Positions 17,430-27,100 of a DNA stretch of 58,186 nt are shown here, one piece after another. The notes under the pieces were generated by a model, which searched no databases, had not been told where the DNA came from, and saw nothing but the letters and a program-made list of their open reading frames with translations. Made by a program: the position numbers and the translations under genes. Source of the stretch: an uncultured Zoogloea sp. (GTDB lineage Bacteria; Pseudomonadota; Gammaproteobacteria; Burkholderiales; Rhodocyclaceae); contig CALBTT010000200.1 of NCBI GenBank assembly GCA_937967645.1, positions 1-58,186 on the forward strand, in the 5' to 3' direction. Each line of letters starts with the position of its first letter. Position 1 is the stretch's first letter.

Positions 17430-18434
17430 ATGCAAGCAAGTCGATACGGAGTTCAACAGGTGTCCTATGCCCTGGCTGGCGCGGCCATCCTCGCCGTCCT
17501 CGGCCTGCACCTGCTGCAGGCCTTGTTTGCCGGCATGCTGGTCTTCATGCTGATCCACCTGGCCCAGCCCCTGCTGGGCCGCCACGTGACCGGCCTGCGG
17601 GGGCGCCAGCTGGTCACCGCCCTACTGGCCATGCTGGTGATCGCCGCGGTGGTCGGCCTGGGCCTGTGGATCGGCGACATCCTGCACGGACAGGGCGACC
17701 TGGATGCGATCTGGGCCAGGATGGCCGAGACCCTCGATGGCGCCAACGAGGTGATTCCGCCCTGGCTGCTCGGCCACCTGCCCAGCAGCGGCCCCGAACT
17801 CAAGACCGAAGCCTCCCACTGGCTGCGCGACCACGCACCGGAGCTGCGCCTGCTCGGCAAGGAAGCCGGCGTAGCCGCCGCCCACATCCTGCTCGGCATG
17901 GTCATCGGCGCCATGGTGGCGGTGCAGGAGCTGGCGGCCACCGAACAGCACCGCCCCCTGGCCCGGGCCCTGCTCGAGCGCATCCGCGCCTTCTACGGCG
18001 CCTTCCGCCGGGTCTTCGTGGCCCAGGGCAAGATCGCCGCGATCAACGCCTTCTTCACCGGCGTCTACCTGCTGGGCATCCTGCCCGCCATCGGCTACCA
18101 CCTGCCCTTCAGCAAGACCATGGTGCTCATCACCGCCCTGGTAGGCCTGCTGCCGGTGGTCGGCAACCTGATCTCCAACTCCATCATCGTGATGATCAGC
18201 TTCTCGGTGGCGCCCCAGGCCGCGCTGCTGTCGCTGCTGTTCCTGGTGCTGCTGCACAAGGCCGAATACTTCCTGAACGCCCGCATCGTCGGCGGAGAGA
18301 TCAACGCCAAGGCCTGGGAAATCCTCATCGCCATGGTGCTGATGGAGGCCTTGTTCGGCTTCGGCGGGGTGGCCATCGCCCCGGTGGTGTATGCCTGGAT
18401 CAAGACCGAACTGCGCGACCAGGCGCTGATCTGA
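17430..18434 (+). CDS. AI-2E family transporter (PerM-like permease)
   Basis: 334-aa polytopic membrane protein of the AI-2E/PerM family. Visible: two N-terminal helices (YALAGAAILAVLGLHLLQALFAGMLVFML), a third helix near 63-85, a long periplasmic or soluble insertion with DHAPELRLLGKEAG, and a C-terminal bundle containing the family-typical NAFFTGVYLLGILPAIGYHLPF and LVGLLPVVGNLISN segments. The family is broad (autoinducer-2 export, Na+/H+ antiport, undefined), so no substrate is claimed. It is convergent with the cytochrome c' gene, separated by a terminator. Confidence 0.85.
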   Translation: MQASRYGVQQVSYALAGAAILAVLGLHLLQALFAGMLVFMLIHLAQPLLGRHVTGLRGRQLVTALLAMLVIAAVVGLGLWIGDILHGQGDLDAIWARMAETLDGANEVIPPWLLGHLPSSGPELKTEASHWLRDHAPELRLLGKEAGVAAAHILLGMVIGAMVAVQELAATEQHRPLARALLERIRAFYGAFRRVFVAQGKIAAINAFFTGVYLLGILPAIGYHLPFSKTMVLITALVGLLPVVGNLISNSIIVMISFSVAPQAALLSLLFLVLLHKAEYFLNARIVGGEINAKAWEILIAMVLMEALFGFGGVAIAPVVYAWIKTELRDQALI

Positions 18435-18473
18435 GGCAGACGGAGCCCGGACCGGCACCGCCGCCCCCGAATG

Positions 18474-18509
18474 AAAAAGCCCCCCCGGCCAGCACGGCGG
18501 GAGGGGCTG
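18474..18509 (-). terminator. Rho-independent terminator of the SMP-30/DLH/cytochrome c' operon
   Basis: On the minus strand a GC-rich stem (AGCCCCTCCCG paired with CCGGGGGGGCT) is followed by TTTTT at 18478-18474. It is about 45 nt past the cytochrome c' stop and separates it from the convergent permease gene. Confidence 0.7.
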
Positions 18510-18552
18510 AGGTGCCCTGCCACCCGGGGCCAGCCGGCCCTGGCAGGCAGCC

Positions 18553-19023
18553 TCAATCCTTCTTGCGGAAGTCGTCGTGGCAGCCCTTGCACGTGGCGCC
18601 GAGCTTGCCGAACTGGACCTTGACCGCGGCGGCGTCGCCCGCGTTGGCGACCTTGGCCAGTTCATTGGCCTCGGTGATGAACTTGCGGGCGGCTTCGCCG
18701 GCCTTGGCGGTGTCGGTGAACAGCTCCGGCTTCACCGAGGTCTCGCGCCAGCCTTTGCCGGTCTCGGTGCCGGCCGGGTACAGGGCGCCCAGGCCGGAGT
18801 TGGCGATGGCGGCGATGCCGTTGGCGGCGCGGACCACGTCGTCCTTGTTGTAGGTGCCATCCACGTTGGCCTTGATGCGGCCGTTGTACCAGGCGAGGGT
18901 CTGGTAAACCGACTGGCGCCACTTGATCACCTGCTCGGGCTTGGGAGCCTGCTGGGCGATGGCCGCGGAGGAGGCGGCGGAGACGAGCAGGACGGCGAGC
19001 AGGGGTTTGACGAACTTCTTCAT
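18553..19023 (-). CDS. Cytochrome c' (periplasmic, C-terminal heme site)
   Basis: 156 aa: signal peptide MKKFVKPLLAVLLVSAASSAAIAQ, a mostly helical body, and one heme c site CKGCH near the very C-terminus followed by DDFRKKD, the signature placement of the cytochrome c'/c556 four-helix-bundle family. Such proteins bind NO/CO or serve as electron carriers. It is the last gene of a minus-strand unit, 47 nt after the dienelactone hydrolase gene, and ends before a strong terminator. Confidence 0.9.
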   Translation of the reverse strand: MKKFVKPLLAVLLVSAASSAAIAQQAPKPEQVIKWRQSVYQTLAWYNGRIKANVDGTYNKDDVVRAANGIAAIANSGLGALYPAGTETGKGWRETSVKPELFTDTAKAGEAARKFITEANELAKVANAGDAAAVKVQFGKLGATCKGCHDDFRKKD

Positions 19024-19070
19024 TGTTTCTCCGGATGGTTTCAGGTTGATGCTGCGTTGGATGGTCGCCC

Positions 19071-19961
19071 TCAGGCCTTGAGGTGCGTCCTGAAGAACGC
19101 CACGGTGCGCTGCCAGGCCAGTTGGGCGGCCTTGGCGTCAAAACGCGGCGTGGTGTTGTTGTTGAAGCCGTGCTGGGTGCCCGGGTAGAAATGCGCCTCG
19201 TACTTCACGCCAGCGCCCTTCAGGGCCTCCTCGTACTTGGGCCAGCCGGCGTTGATGCGCTCGTCGTTCTCGGCGTAGTGGATGAGCAGCGGGGCCTTGA
19301 TCTTCGCGGCCTCCTCGGCGGGCGGCTGACCGCCGTAGAAAGGCACCGAGGCGGCCAGATCGGGGATGCGGGTGGCCAGGAAATTGGCCACCCCGCCGCC
19401 GTAGCAGAAGCCGGTGACACCGACCTTGCCATTGCCCTGGGGCAGTTTCTTCAGATAAGCCGCAGCGGCGACGAAGTCCTCGCGGGTCTTGTTCTGGTCG
19501 AGCTTGGGGAAGAGTTCGCGGGCCTTGTCCTCATCACCCGGATAGCCCCCCAGCGGGAACAAGGCATCCGGCGCAAAGGCGATGAAGCCGTCCAGCGCCA
19601 GGCGCCGGGCGATGTCTTCGATGTGCGGGTTGAGGCCCCGGTTCTCATGCACCACCAGCACGGTGGGCAGCTTGCCGGAGGCATTGGCCGGCTGCACCAG
19701 GTAGCCCCGCAGGGTGCCGTAGCCGGCGGGCGACGGAATCTCCACGAAGCTGCCCTTGATGCGGGCATCCGTCGGCTGGACCTCCTGGGCCTCGGCGAAG
19801 CGCGGACTCAGCGCCGCCAGCAGGCCCTCGGCGGTCACCCCTGCCACCGCGTACTTGCCCGCACTTTTCAGGAACTCGCGGCGCGGGATGAGGCCATGGA
19901 CATACTTGTCGAAGAGCTTGAGGACTTCCGGATCAAAATCGGCAACGGTCTTGCGGGTCAT
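19071..19961 (-). CDS. Tat-exported dienelactone hydrolase family protein
   Basis: Alpha/beta hydrolase, 296 aa. Residues predicted for catalysis: Cys186 in GFCYGGG (DLH type nucleophile), Asp233 in ENDERI, His264 in GTQHGF; Glu106 in HENRG matches the conserved Glu of the family. The N-terminus contains PRREFLKSAGKYAVAG, a twin-arginine motif, but about 25 residues in, so export as a folded protein is likely though the leader is longer than usual. Similar proteins are often annotated carboxymethylenebutenolidase. It sits between the SMP-30 gene (with a REPIN between) and cytochrome c'. Confidence 0.88.
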   Translation of the reverse strand: MTRKTVADFDPEVLKLFDKYVHGLIPRREFLKSAGKYAVAGVTAEGLLAALSPRFAEAQEVQPTDARIKGSFVEIPSPAGYGTLRGYLVQPANASGKLPTVLVVHENRGLNPHIEDIARRLALDGFIAFAPDALFPLGGYPGDEDKARELFPKLDQNKTREDFVAAAAYLKKLPQGNGKVGVTGFCYGGGVANFLATRIPDLAASVPFYGGQPPAEEAAKIKAPLLIHYAENDERINAGWPKYEEALKGAGVKYEAHFYPGTQHGFNNNTTPRFDAKAAQLAWQRTVAFFRTHLKA

Positions 19962-20039
19962 GGTGGGAATCTCCTGGGATGGATGGGCGGGATCTTGTCG
20001 CGGGTGGGGCCAGGGTTGCAGGGGGTATGTGGGGTACGT

Positions 20040-20107
20040 GTAGGGGCGGCTTCAGCCGCCCGCAGGTGCGTGATCCAGAGTCCGCGGGCGGCTGAAGCCG
20101 CCCCTAC
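20040..20107. repeat. REPIN-like paired palindrome, copy C
   Basis: 68 bp, both arms intact. It lies in the 184-bp gap between the SMP-30-like gene and the dienelactone hydrolase gene, inside the presumed transcript, where it could alter the ratio of the two mRNAs. Confidence 0.88.
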
Positions 20108-20145
20108 AGGCCCCTACGCGTACCCTACAGGCCCTTCACTCCCCC

Positions 20146-21138
20146 TTACTTCGCGCGGCCAGTGTAGCCGGCGGTAAGCACCGGAACCCGCCACACGGAG
20201 CCGCTGCCGACCACGTAGAGCTGCTTCTTGTCGGGCCCGGCGAAGGCCAGGTTCTGAGGCCGCTTGGGCAGGGCAATGGTTCCCAGGGCTTCGCCCTTGC
20301 TGTTGAACACCTGCACCCCGGCGTTGGAGGCCACGTAGAGGCGTCCTTCCGCATCCACAGCCAGCCCGTCGGCGCCGCTGGTGGGGCCGTTTTCGGTCTG
20401 GCGGAAGCCCTCCAGCCTGGCAAATTCGCGCTTCGGTCCGACCTTGCCATTGGCGGCGATATCGAAAGCCAGCACGTGCTCACCGGCGGTGTTGGCCACG
20501 TAGAGGGTCTTCTCGTCCGGGCTCAGCTGGATGCCGTTGGGCCGCGTGATGTCGTTGGCGATGCGCTCCAGCGCATACTCCGGCGAGATCCGGTACACCG
20601 CGGGCCTGGCCGTCTTGCTCAGGTCGGGCTTGGGATTGGCGTTGGCGTTTACGCCGGAGTCAGTGAAATACACAAAGCCCTTGCGATCCACCACCAGGTC
20701 ATTCGGACGGCCCAGGTTGAGGCCGCCCTCCACCTTGCCCACCAGACTGCGGGCGTTGCCCTGAGGCTGGATCACGCCGACCTTCGGGTCGAGGGTCTGC
20801 ACCGTCACCAGGTCGCCGTTGGGGGCAAAGGCCAGCGCATTGGAACCATTGGCACCGGCCAGATAGACCGAGACGGAGCCGTCCGGCGCAATGCGGAGGA
20901 TCTTGTCGTTCTGGTTCTCGGTGAACAGCAGACCGCCGTCGGGTGCGGCGATCGGGCCTTCGGTGCCCTTGAAGCCATCCTTGATCAGTTCGATCTTCGT
21001 GCCGGCATTGACCACACCGGCAATCGCCGGGGTGACGGCCGGCGCGGCCTCCTGGGCCAGGGCGGAACCCGCCACGGCCAGTACGGCGAGCGAGGCGATC
21101 GAAGTACGCAGGGCTTTGACTGAAGCTTTGAGTCTCAT
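20146..21138 (-). CDS. Periplasmic SMP-30/gluconolactonase-like beta-propeller protein
   Basis: 330 aa with a signal peptide (cleavage near SALAQ, about residue 29) and a six-bladed propeller pattern: KGTEGPIAAPDGGLLFTE, GRPNDLVVDRKGFVYFTDSG, ITRPNGIQLSPDEKTLYVAN, SGADGLAVDAEGRLYVASN. Metal-binding residues expected for lactonases (Glu in TEGP, Asn in RPND and RPNG, Asp in GADG) are present. A lactone hydrolase for an uptake or degradation pathway is likely; the substrate is unknown. A sigma-54 candidate is at 21240-21225, and it heads a unit with dienelactone hydrolase and cytochrome c'. Confidence 0.88.
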   Translation of the reverse strand: MRLKASVKALRTSIASLAVLAVAGSALAQEAAPAVTPAIAGVVNAGTKIELIKDGFKGTEGPIAAPDGGLLFTENQNDKILRIAPDGSVSVYLAGANGSNALAFAPNGDLVTVQTLDPKVGVIQPQGNARSLVGKVEGGLNLGRPNDLVVDRKGFVYFTDSGVNANANPKPDLSKTARPAVYRISPEYALERIANDITRPNGIQLSPDEKTLYVANTAGEHVLAFDIAANGKVGPKREFARLEGFRQTENGPTSGADGLAVDAEGRLYVASNAGVQVFNSKGEALGTIALPKRPQNLAFAGPDKKQLYVVGSGSVWRVPVLTAGYTGRAK

Positions 21139-21224
21139 GGCAATGGTCGATGAATGGTCGATGGCAAGAAGGTGAAGAGCGGGATTCAGATCAGGGCGGG
21201 ACAGCGCCCCCTGGCCTGAACACG

Positions 21225-21240
21225 TGCACTCAACGTGCCA
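21225..21240 (-). promoter_or_regulatory. Sigma-54 promoter candidate of the SMP-30 unit
   Basis: Minus strand TGGCACGTTGAGTGCA: perfect -24 box TGGCACG and TGCA at -12, 10 nt between GG and GC. Predicted start near 21214, leader about 76 nt. Confidence 0.75.
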
Positions 21241-21394
21241 GTTCCCGCATCGGGGCCGGCGTCAGCCCCGTGGGGCCGCTTCATTCATTTGATTTATCGG
21301 GAGAAATACGGCCGGAGGAAACGCCGAATACCCCTCTCCAGACCGGGGTCAAAGCATCGCGGGCGCTGTTGCCCAGCCCGCAGGCTGCTGCGAT

Positions 21395-21432
21395 CGCAAC
21401 GCTGCTGCTGCCGGAAGAGCAGCAGCGTTGCG
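21395..21432. repeat. 15-bp-arm inverted repeat between sulfatase and SMP-30 genes
   Basis: CGCAACGCTGCTGCT (21395-21409) and its perfect reverse complement (21418-21432), 8-nt loop. It begins 8 nt past the sulfatase stop, so it may terminate that transcript (no U-tract). Each arm also holds a near match to the activator motif (CAGCAGCGTTGCGG at 21420-21433, one mismatch), about 155-190 bp upstream of the SMP-30 promoter. Confidence 0.65.
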
Positions 21433-21439
21433 GCGATGC

Positions 21440-23782
21440 TCAGAGCAATTCCACCTGCACCGTATCCAGGCTGCCGCTGAAGCTGAAGGGCACCTTGTAT
21501 TCACTGCTGACCGGGGTGCCCAGGTCGGCGCCGATGTCCAGGGTGTCGTAGCTGCCATAGGCGATCTTGCTGATGCGCCCCTCGCCCACCTGCTTGCCGT
21601 TCACATACAGGCGGCCGGTGCCTGGCACCGCGGGCTGCGGCTGGCCGGGGCCGGTCGCGGCAGGCACGGAGGAGGCCGAGCCGTCCGGCTGGAAGCGGAA
21701 TTCCACCTGCACCTTGCCACGGGGCAGGCGCTCCGACGCGACGATGTAGCCGCTGCGGTGGCCATGGGCGTTGGCCTCGTAGCTCAGGCGGCCGTCCTTC
21801 ACGAACAGGCTGAAGCCGCCCCAGCGCCCCCCATCGGCGATGATCACCCCGTCCCCGCCCTTGCCCGACAGGTCCAGCCCGGCGCGGATGCTGTGGGCCC
21901 GGCGGGTCACGTCGGGCCCGTTGCGGCTGGGGATGCGTCCCACCCCAGCCCGGTAGGTGAACAGCTTGCGGCCCGCCGTGAGGCTCGGGCGTCCGACGCC
22001 CGCATCGGGCGCCAGCGGGTACACATCATTGGCCCACGCCTCCTTGTCGAAGGCCGCCACCAGCTCGGCCAGCTTGTCGGGATACTGATCCGCCAGATTG
22101 CGGGACTGGGTGAAATCCTCGTCCAGGTTGTACAGCTCCCACTTGCGGGTGCCGAAGGGGGCCTGGTTGAGGGCCGAGTTCCCCGCCTGGGTCACCAGCC
22201 GCGAGCCGGCCCACCAGCCATCCTTGTAGATGCCGCGGGTACCACGGATCTCGAAGTACTGCAGGCTGCGGCGGGAGGCGGCGCGGGGTTCATCGAAGCT
22301 GTAGCCCAGGCTCTTGCCCGACAGGGGCACCTGATCCACCCCTTCCACCTTCTGCGGGAAGCGGATGCCCGCCAGCTCGTAGATGGTCGGCGCGATGTCG
22401 GTGGCGTGGCTGAACTGGCTGCGCACCGCCCCCCTGTCCTTGATGCCCTTCGGCCACGACACCACCAACGGGTTGCGGGTGCCGCCCAGATAGGCCGGGA
22501 TCCCCTTGCCGTACTGGAAGGGCGTGTTGTCGGCCCACGCCCAGGCAGACCCCACCTGATTGTCGAAGGCCGGGCCGCCCAGCTCCTCGATGCGCCTGAC
22601 CCGCTCCGCCACGCTGGCCGGAGTGCCGTCCGGGGCCACCAGGTCGCGGCCCAGCAGGGCGGTGTTGGCCTCGGCGCCGTTGTCGCCGACGATGTAGAAC
22701 ACAAGGGTGTTGTCCCCCTTGCCCTGGGCCCGGATCTCGGCCAGCAGGCGCCCCACCTGGTAATCGGTGTAAGCCAGGAAGGCGGCCGTCACCTCGGCCT
22801 CACGGGCCAGCAGGCGGCGCTGCTCGGCGGGCAGCGAATCCCAGGCCGGCAGCTCGGGCGGGCGCGGCGTCAGCACCGCATTGGCGGGGACCACGCCCTT
22901 GGCCTTCTGGCGGGCGAAGATCTCCTCCCGCAGGACATCCCAGCCCTTGTCGAAGCGCCCCTTGTAGCGCTCGATCCAGTCCTTCGGCACATGGTGGGGC
23001 CAGTGGGTGCCACCGGGGGCGAACCACACGAAGAAGGGCTTGTCCGGATACACCGCATCCACGTTGCGCAGCCAGCGGGTGGCCTCGTCGGTCATGTCGG
23101 CGGTCAGGTGGTAGCCCTGCTCCGGGGTCGCCTTGGGTTCGATGGCCGTGGTGTTGCGGAACAGGCGCGGCTCCCACTGGTTGTCGGCCCCCCCATGGAA
23201 GCCGTAGAAGAACTCGAAGCCCAGGCTGGTCGGCCAGTGGTCGAAGGGGCCCACGGGGGTGATCTCCCACTCCGGCGTGTTGTGCCACTTGCCGAAGGCC
23301 GCCGTGCTGTAGCCGTTCTGGCGCAGCACCTCGGCCAGGGAGACGGTGTCCTTGGCCCACACCGAGTTGTAGCCGGGAAAACCCGCCGAGGCGCCGGCCA
23401 CGTTGCCGAAGCCGGCCTCGTGGTGATTGCGGCCGGTGAGGATGGCCGCGCGGGTGGGCGAGCACAGGGCCGCCACATGGAACTGGTTGTAGGACAGGCC
23501 GTTCTGCGCCAGCGCCTCCAGCGCCGGGGTCTCGGCAACACCGCCGAAGGTGGACGACTGGGCAAAGCCCACATCGTCGAGGAGTACCACCACCACGTTG
23601 GGCGCGCCCTCGGCGGCCTTCACCTGCTTCGGCCAGGCGGGGGTGGATTGGGCCTTGTCCGGGGCGATCCGGCCGGCAAAGGGCTCGGGCGGGCGCGGCA
23701 GCACCTGGGTGGCCTGCTGGGCCTGCGCGGCGACGGAGGCCAGCGCCAGGCCGATGGCCAGAGGGAGGGTCTTGGATCTCAT
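21440..23782 (-). CDS. Secreted arylsulfatase (Cys-type sulfatase)
   Basis: 780 aa. Signal peptide (cleavage near AAQAQ), then the sulfatase metal motif VVVVLLDDVGF, and the modification motif CSPTR at Cys107, followed by AAILTGR; this Cys must be converted to formylglycine, and no formylglycine-generating enzyme is in the window. A C-terminal beta-sandwich region (about 620-780) with a concanavalin-like look follows the catalytic domain, as in large arylsulfatases of the AtsA type. Start at 23782 chosen since the longer frame (24022) would run through a REPIN and the promoter. It is divergent from an RND operon and has its own sigma-54 candidate. It releases sulfate from a sulfate ester, identity unknown. 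Confidence 0.93.
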   Translation of the reverse strand: MRSKTLPLAIGLALASVAAQAQQATQVLPRPPEPFAGRIAPDKAQSTPAWPKQVKAAEGAPNVVVVLLDDVGFAQSSTFGGVAETPALEALAQNGLSYNQFHVAALCSPTRAAILTGRNHHEAGFGNVAGASAGFPGYNSVWAKDTVSLAEVLRQNGYSTAAFGKWHNTPEWEITPVGPFDHWPTSLGFEFFYGFHGGADNQWEPRLFRNTTAIEPKATPEQGYHLTADMTDEATRWLRNVDAVYPDKPFFVWFAPGGTHWPHHVPKDWIERYKGRFDKGWDVLREEIFARQKAKGVVPANAVLTPRPPELPAWDSLPAEQRRLLAREAEVTAAFLAYTDYQVGRLLAEIRAQGKGDNTLVFYIVGDNGAEANTALLGRDLVAPDGTPASVAERVRRIEELGGPAFDNQVGSAWAWADNTPFQYGKGIPAYLGGTRNPLVVSWPKGIKDRGAVRSQFSHATDIAPTIYELAGIRFPQKVEGVDQVPLSGKSLGYSFDEPRAASRRSLQYFEIRGTRGIYKDGWWAGSRLVTQAGNSALNQAPFGTRKWELYNLDEDFTQSRNLADQYPDKLAELVAAFDKEAWANDVYPLAPDAGVGRPSLTAGRKLFTYRAGVGRIPSRNGPDVTRRAHSIRAGLDLSGKGGDGVIIADGGRWGGFSLFVKDGRLSYEANAHGHRSGYIVASERLPRGKVQVEFRFQPDGSASSVPAATGPGQPQPAVPGTGRLYVNGKQVGEGRISKIAYGSYDTLDIGADLGTPVSSEYKVPFSFSGSLDTVQVELL

Positions 23783-23840
23783 ACGGAAGGGTCTCTCGGG
23801 GAAGTGAGGGAGGTCGGGGCATGTGCGGCATGTAGGGCGT

Positions 23841-23907
23841 GTAGGGGCGGCTTCAGCCGCCCTCAGGTGCCGAATCGGAGTCCGCGGGCGGCTGAAGCCG
23901 CCCCTAC
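23841..23907. repeat. REPIN-like paired palindrome, copy D, in the sulfatase leader
   Basis: 67 bp, both arms intact. It lies between the sulfatase sigma-54 candidate (23957-23942) and its ATG (23782), so the predicted mRNA leader would carry this hairpin. Confidence 0.88.
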
Positions 23908-23941
23908 ACGCCCCGACAGGTCCCGCGAAGAAGCAGGTGGA

Positions 23942-23957
23942 CGCACAGACCGTACCA
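23942..23957 (-). promoter_or_regulatory. Sigma-54 promoter candidate of the arylsulfatase gene
   Basis: Minus strand TGGTACGGTCTGTGCG: TGGTACG is an accepted -24 variant, GTGCG at -12, GG and GC 10 nt apart. Predicted start near 23931, leader about 149 nt. Confidence 0.62.
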
Positions 23958-24030
23958 GCCCCAAACCCCCACTCCGGCCCGCATTCCAGCCCCGGACACC
24001 CCCACCACTGCTGCGCACCCAACCGCAGCG

Positions 24031-24044
24031 CAGCAAAGCTGCTG
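24031..24044. promoter_or_regulatory. Shared upstream activator site between sulfatase and RND promoters
   Basis: CAGCAAAGCTGCTG is a perfect CAGCA-N4-TGCTG dyad. It sits almost midway between two divergent sigma-54 candidates (73 bp from 23957, 65 bp from 24110). Confidence 0.62.
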
Positions 24045-24109
24045 CCCAGCCAACACTTCCACCCTCCCCCACCGGGAGCAAGGCCGCAGCAGACGGGGCC
24101 CGGCGCGCG

Positions 24110-24125
24110 TGGAACGGAATTTGCC
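24110..24125 (+). promoter_or_regulatory. Sigma-54 promoter candidate of the second RND operon
   Basis: TGGAACGGAATTTGCC: TGGAACG at -24, TTTGC at -12, exact 10-nt spacing. Predicted start near 24136, leader about 48 nt. Confidence 0.65.
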
Positions 24126-24183
24126 GGGGGAAAGGGTTTGCTTGCTCCCGGCGGGCCGCCCTGGCGCGCCTGCCCCCGCCTCC

Positions 24184-27100
24184 ATGTGGATCGTCAATAT
24201 CGCCCTGCGCCGCCCCTACACCTTCGTGGTGATGGCGCTGCTCATCCTGCTGTCCATGCCCTACGTGCTGCGGAAGATGTCCGTGGACATCTTCCCGTCC
24301 ATCGACATCCCGGTGGTGGCCATGCTCTACAGCTACAGCGGGCTTCCGGCCCCGGAGGTGTATAGCCGGATCACCCGCAGCGCCGAGCGGTCGATGACCC
24401 AGTCGGTGGACAACATCGAGCACACCGAGTCGATCTCGGTGGCCGGCGGCGCGGTGGTGAAGGTCTTCTTCCAGCCCGGCACCGACATCGGTACCGCCCT
24501 GGCCCAGGTGCAGTCCGGCGCCAACGCCGCCTATCGCTCCATGCCGGCGGGGATCGCCCCGCCGCAGGTGGTGCAGTACTCGGCCACCGACCTGCCGCTG
24601 CTGCAGGTGGGCGTGTCCAGCGCCACCGTGCCGGAGACCGAGGTCGGCGAGCTGACCAACGACGTGGTGCGCAACACCTTGCGCATGAAGAAGGGCGTGG
24701 AGCTGACCGCCCCCTTCGGCGCCCGCAACCGGCAGATCTCGGTGGACATCGACACGGCCGCCCTGCTGGCCCGCGGCATCACCCCCGCCGACGTCACCAA
24801 CGCCATCGGCAACCAGACCCTGACCCTGCCCACCGGCATCATCAAGATCGGCAGCCAGGAATACGACGTGGCCCTCAACGGCTCGGTGGCGAGCATCGCC
24901 AAGATCGGCGACATCCCGATCAAGACCGTCGGCGGCAGGACCGTCCATGTGCGCGATGTGGCCAGCGTGCGCGACGGGGCCGGGCCGCTGCAGACCATCG
25001 TGCGGCAGAACGGGGAGCGCGGCATCCTGACCTCGGTGTTCAAGGTGGGCGGCGTGTCCACGCTGGAGGTGGTGGACCAGGTGCGCAGCGAGCTGCCGCG
25101 CATCCTCGAGAAGCTGCCCGAGGACATGAACGTCAAGCTGATGTTCGACCAGTCGCTGTTCGTGCGCGCGGCCATCGGCAACGTGCTCCACGAGGCCCTC
25201 ATCGCCGCCTCGCTGACCGCCGCGATGATCCTGCTGTTCCTGGGCAACTGGCGGTCCACCTGCATCATCGCGGTGTCCATCCCCCTGTCGATCTGCTGCT
25301 CGCTGATCGTCCTCTACCTGCTCGGCGAGACCCTCAACCTGATGACCCTCGGCGGCCTGGCCCTGGCGGTGGGCATCCTGGTGGACGACGCCACCGTCGA
25401 GATCGAGAACATCGAGCGCCAGATGGCCCTCGGCAAGAACCCCCACCAGGCCATCCTCGACGGAGCCCAGGAGATCGCCGTACCGGCCTTCGTGTCCACC
25501 CTGTGCATCTGCATCGTCTTCGTGCCGATGTTCTTCCTCAGCGGGGTGGCCCGCTCCCTGTTCGTGCCGCTGGCCGAGGCGGTGGTGTTCGCCATGCTGG
25601 CCTCCTACCTGCTGTCGCGCACCCTGGTGCCGACCCTGGTGATGTACATGATGGCCTCGCAGCACGGCGCCCACCGGCCGCCTCCCGCCGCGGGCCTGGC
25701 CGCCACCTTCCACCGGGTGCACCTCGGCTTCGAGGCCGGCTTCCGCCGCCTGCGGGAGCACTACACCGCGCTGCTGGCCGCCCTGCTGCGCCAGCGCCGC
25801 CGCTTCGGCACCGCCTTCCTGGGCTTCGGCCTGCTGTCCCTGGGCCTTGTCCCCCTGCTCGGTCAGGACCTCTTTCCGGCGGTGGATGCCGGGCAGATCC
25901 GCCTGCACCTGCGGGCCCCCTCGGGCACCCGCCTGGAGGAGATGCCCAAGCTGGCCGACCGGGTCGAGGCGCTCATCCGCGAGACCATCCCCGCCGCCGA
26001 GCTGGGTGACATCCTGGACATCGTCGGCGGCCCCTATTCCACCCGCAACACCCTGTTCGGCAACTCCGGCACCACCGAGACCGCCGACGCCGAGATCATG
26101 GTCTCGCTGCGGCCCGGCCACGCCCCCAGCGGCGACTACATCACCCGCCTGCGGGCGCTGCTGCCGGAGCGTTTTCCGGGCGTGGAGTTCTTCTTCCAGC
26201 CCGCCGACCAGGTCAGCCAGACCCTCAACTTCGGCACCCCGGCGCCCATCGACATTCAGTTCATCGGCGGCAAGGCCGCCGACGTGATCCCCCTGGCGGT
26301 CGAGCTCAACAACCGCCTGCGCGCCATCCCCGGCATCGTCGATGCCCACGTCTACCAGCGCTGGGGCAAGCCGGCCCTGGCCTTGGACATGGACCGGGTA
26401 CGCCTGCAGCAGCTCGGCCTGGCCGCCCGGGACGTGGCCCAGAACGTGATGATCTCCCTCTCGGGCAGCATGCAGGCCTCGCCGGCCTACTGGCTCAACC
26501 CGAGCAACGGCAACACCTACACCATCGGCGTGCGCAGCCCGGAGACCGCCCTCGAGGATCTGGACGCTCTGCTGCGCACCCCGGTGGGGGCCAACGAGGA
26601 CGGCCCGCAGCTCCTCGGCAACGTTGTGTCCCTGTCACGCCAGGCCATGGCCCCCATGGTCACCAGCTACAACACCAACCTCATCTTCAACGTCTACGCC
26701 AACATCGAAGGCCGTGACCTGGGCAGCGTCAGCCGCGACATCGAGGCGCTGCTCGACGAGATCCGGCCCAGGCTGCCGCGGGGTGTGGACCTGGCCCTGC
26801 GCGGCCAGGTGGAAACCCTGCACAGCTCCTTCGCCGGCCTGGCCCTCGGCCTGGCGGTGGCGATCGTGCTGGTGTACCTGCTGCTGGTGGTCAACTTCCA
26901 GTCCTGGCTCGACCCGCTGATCATCATCAGCGCCCTGCCCGCCGCCCTGGCCGGCATCGCCTGGCTGCTCTTCCTCAGCGGCACCACCCTCAGCGTGCCG
27001 GCCCTCACCGGCACCATCATGACCATGGGGGTGGCCACCGCCAACTCGATCCTGCTGGTGTCCTTCGCCCGCAGCCGGCTGGCGGAGGGCGTGCCTCCGG

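Noticed and set aside
24022..24184. Upstream starts for the sulfatase (24022) and the RND pump (24109)
   Set aside because: Both extensions cross the REPIN or the sigma-54 elements and add no signal peptide; inner ATGs at 23782 and 24184 start clean proteins.
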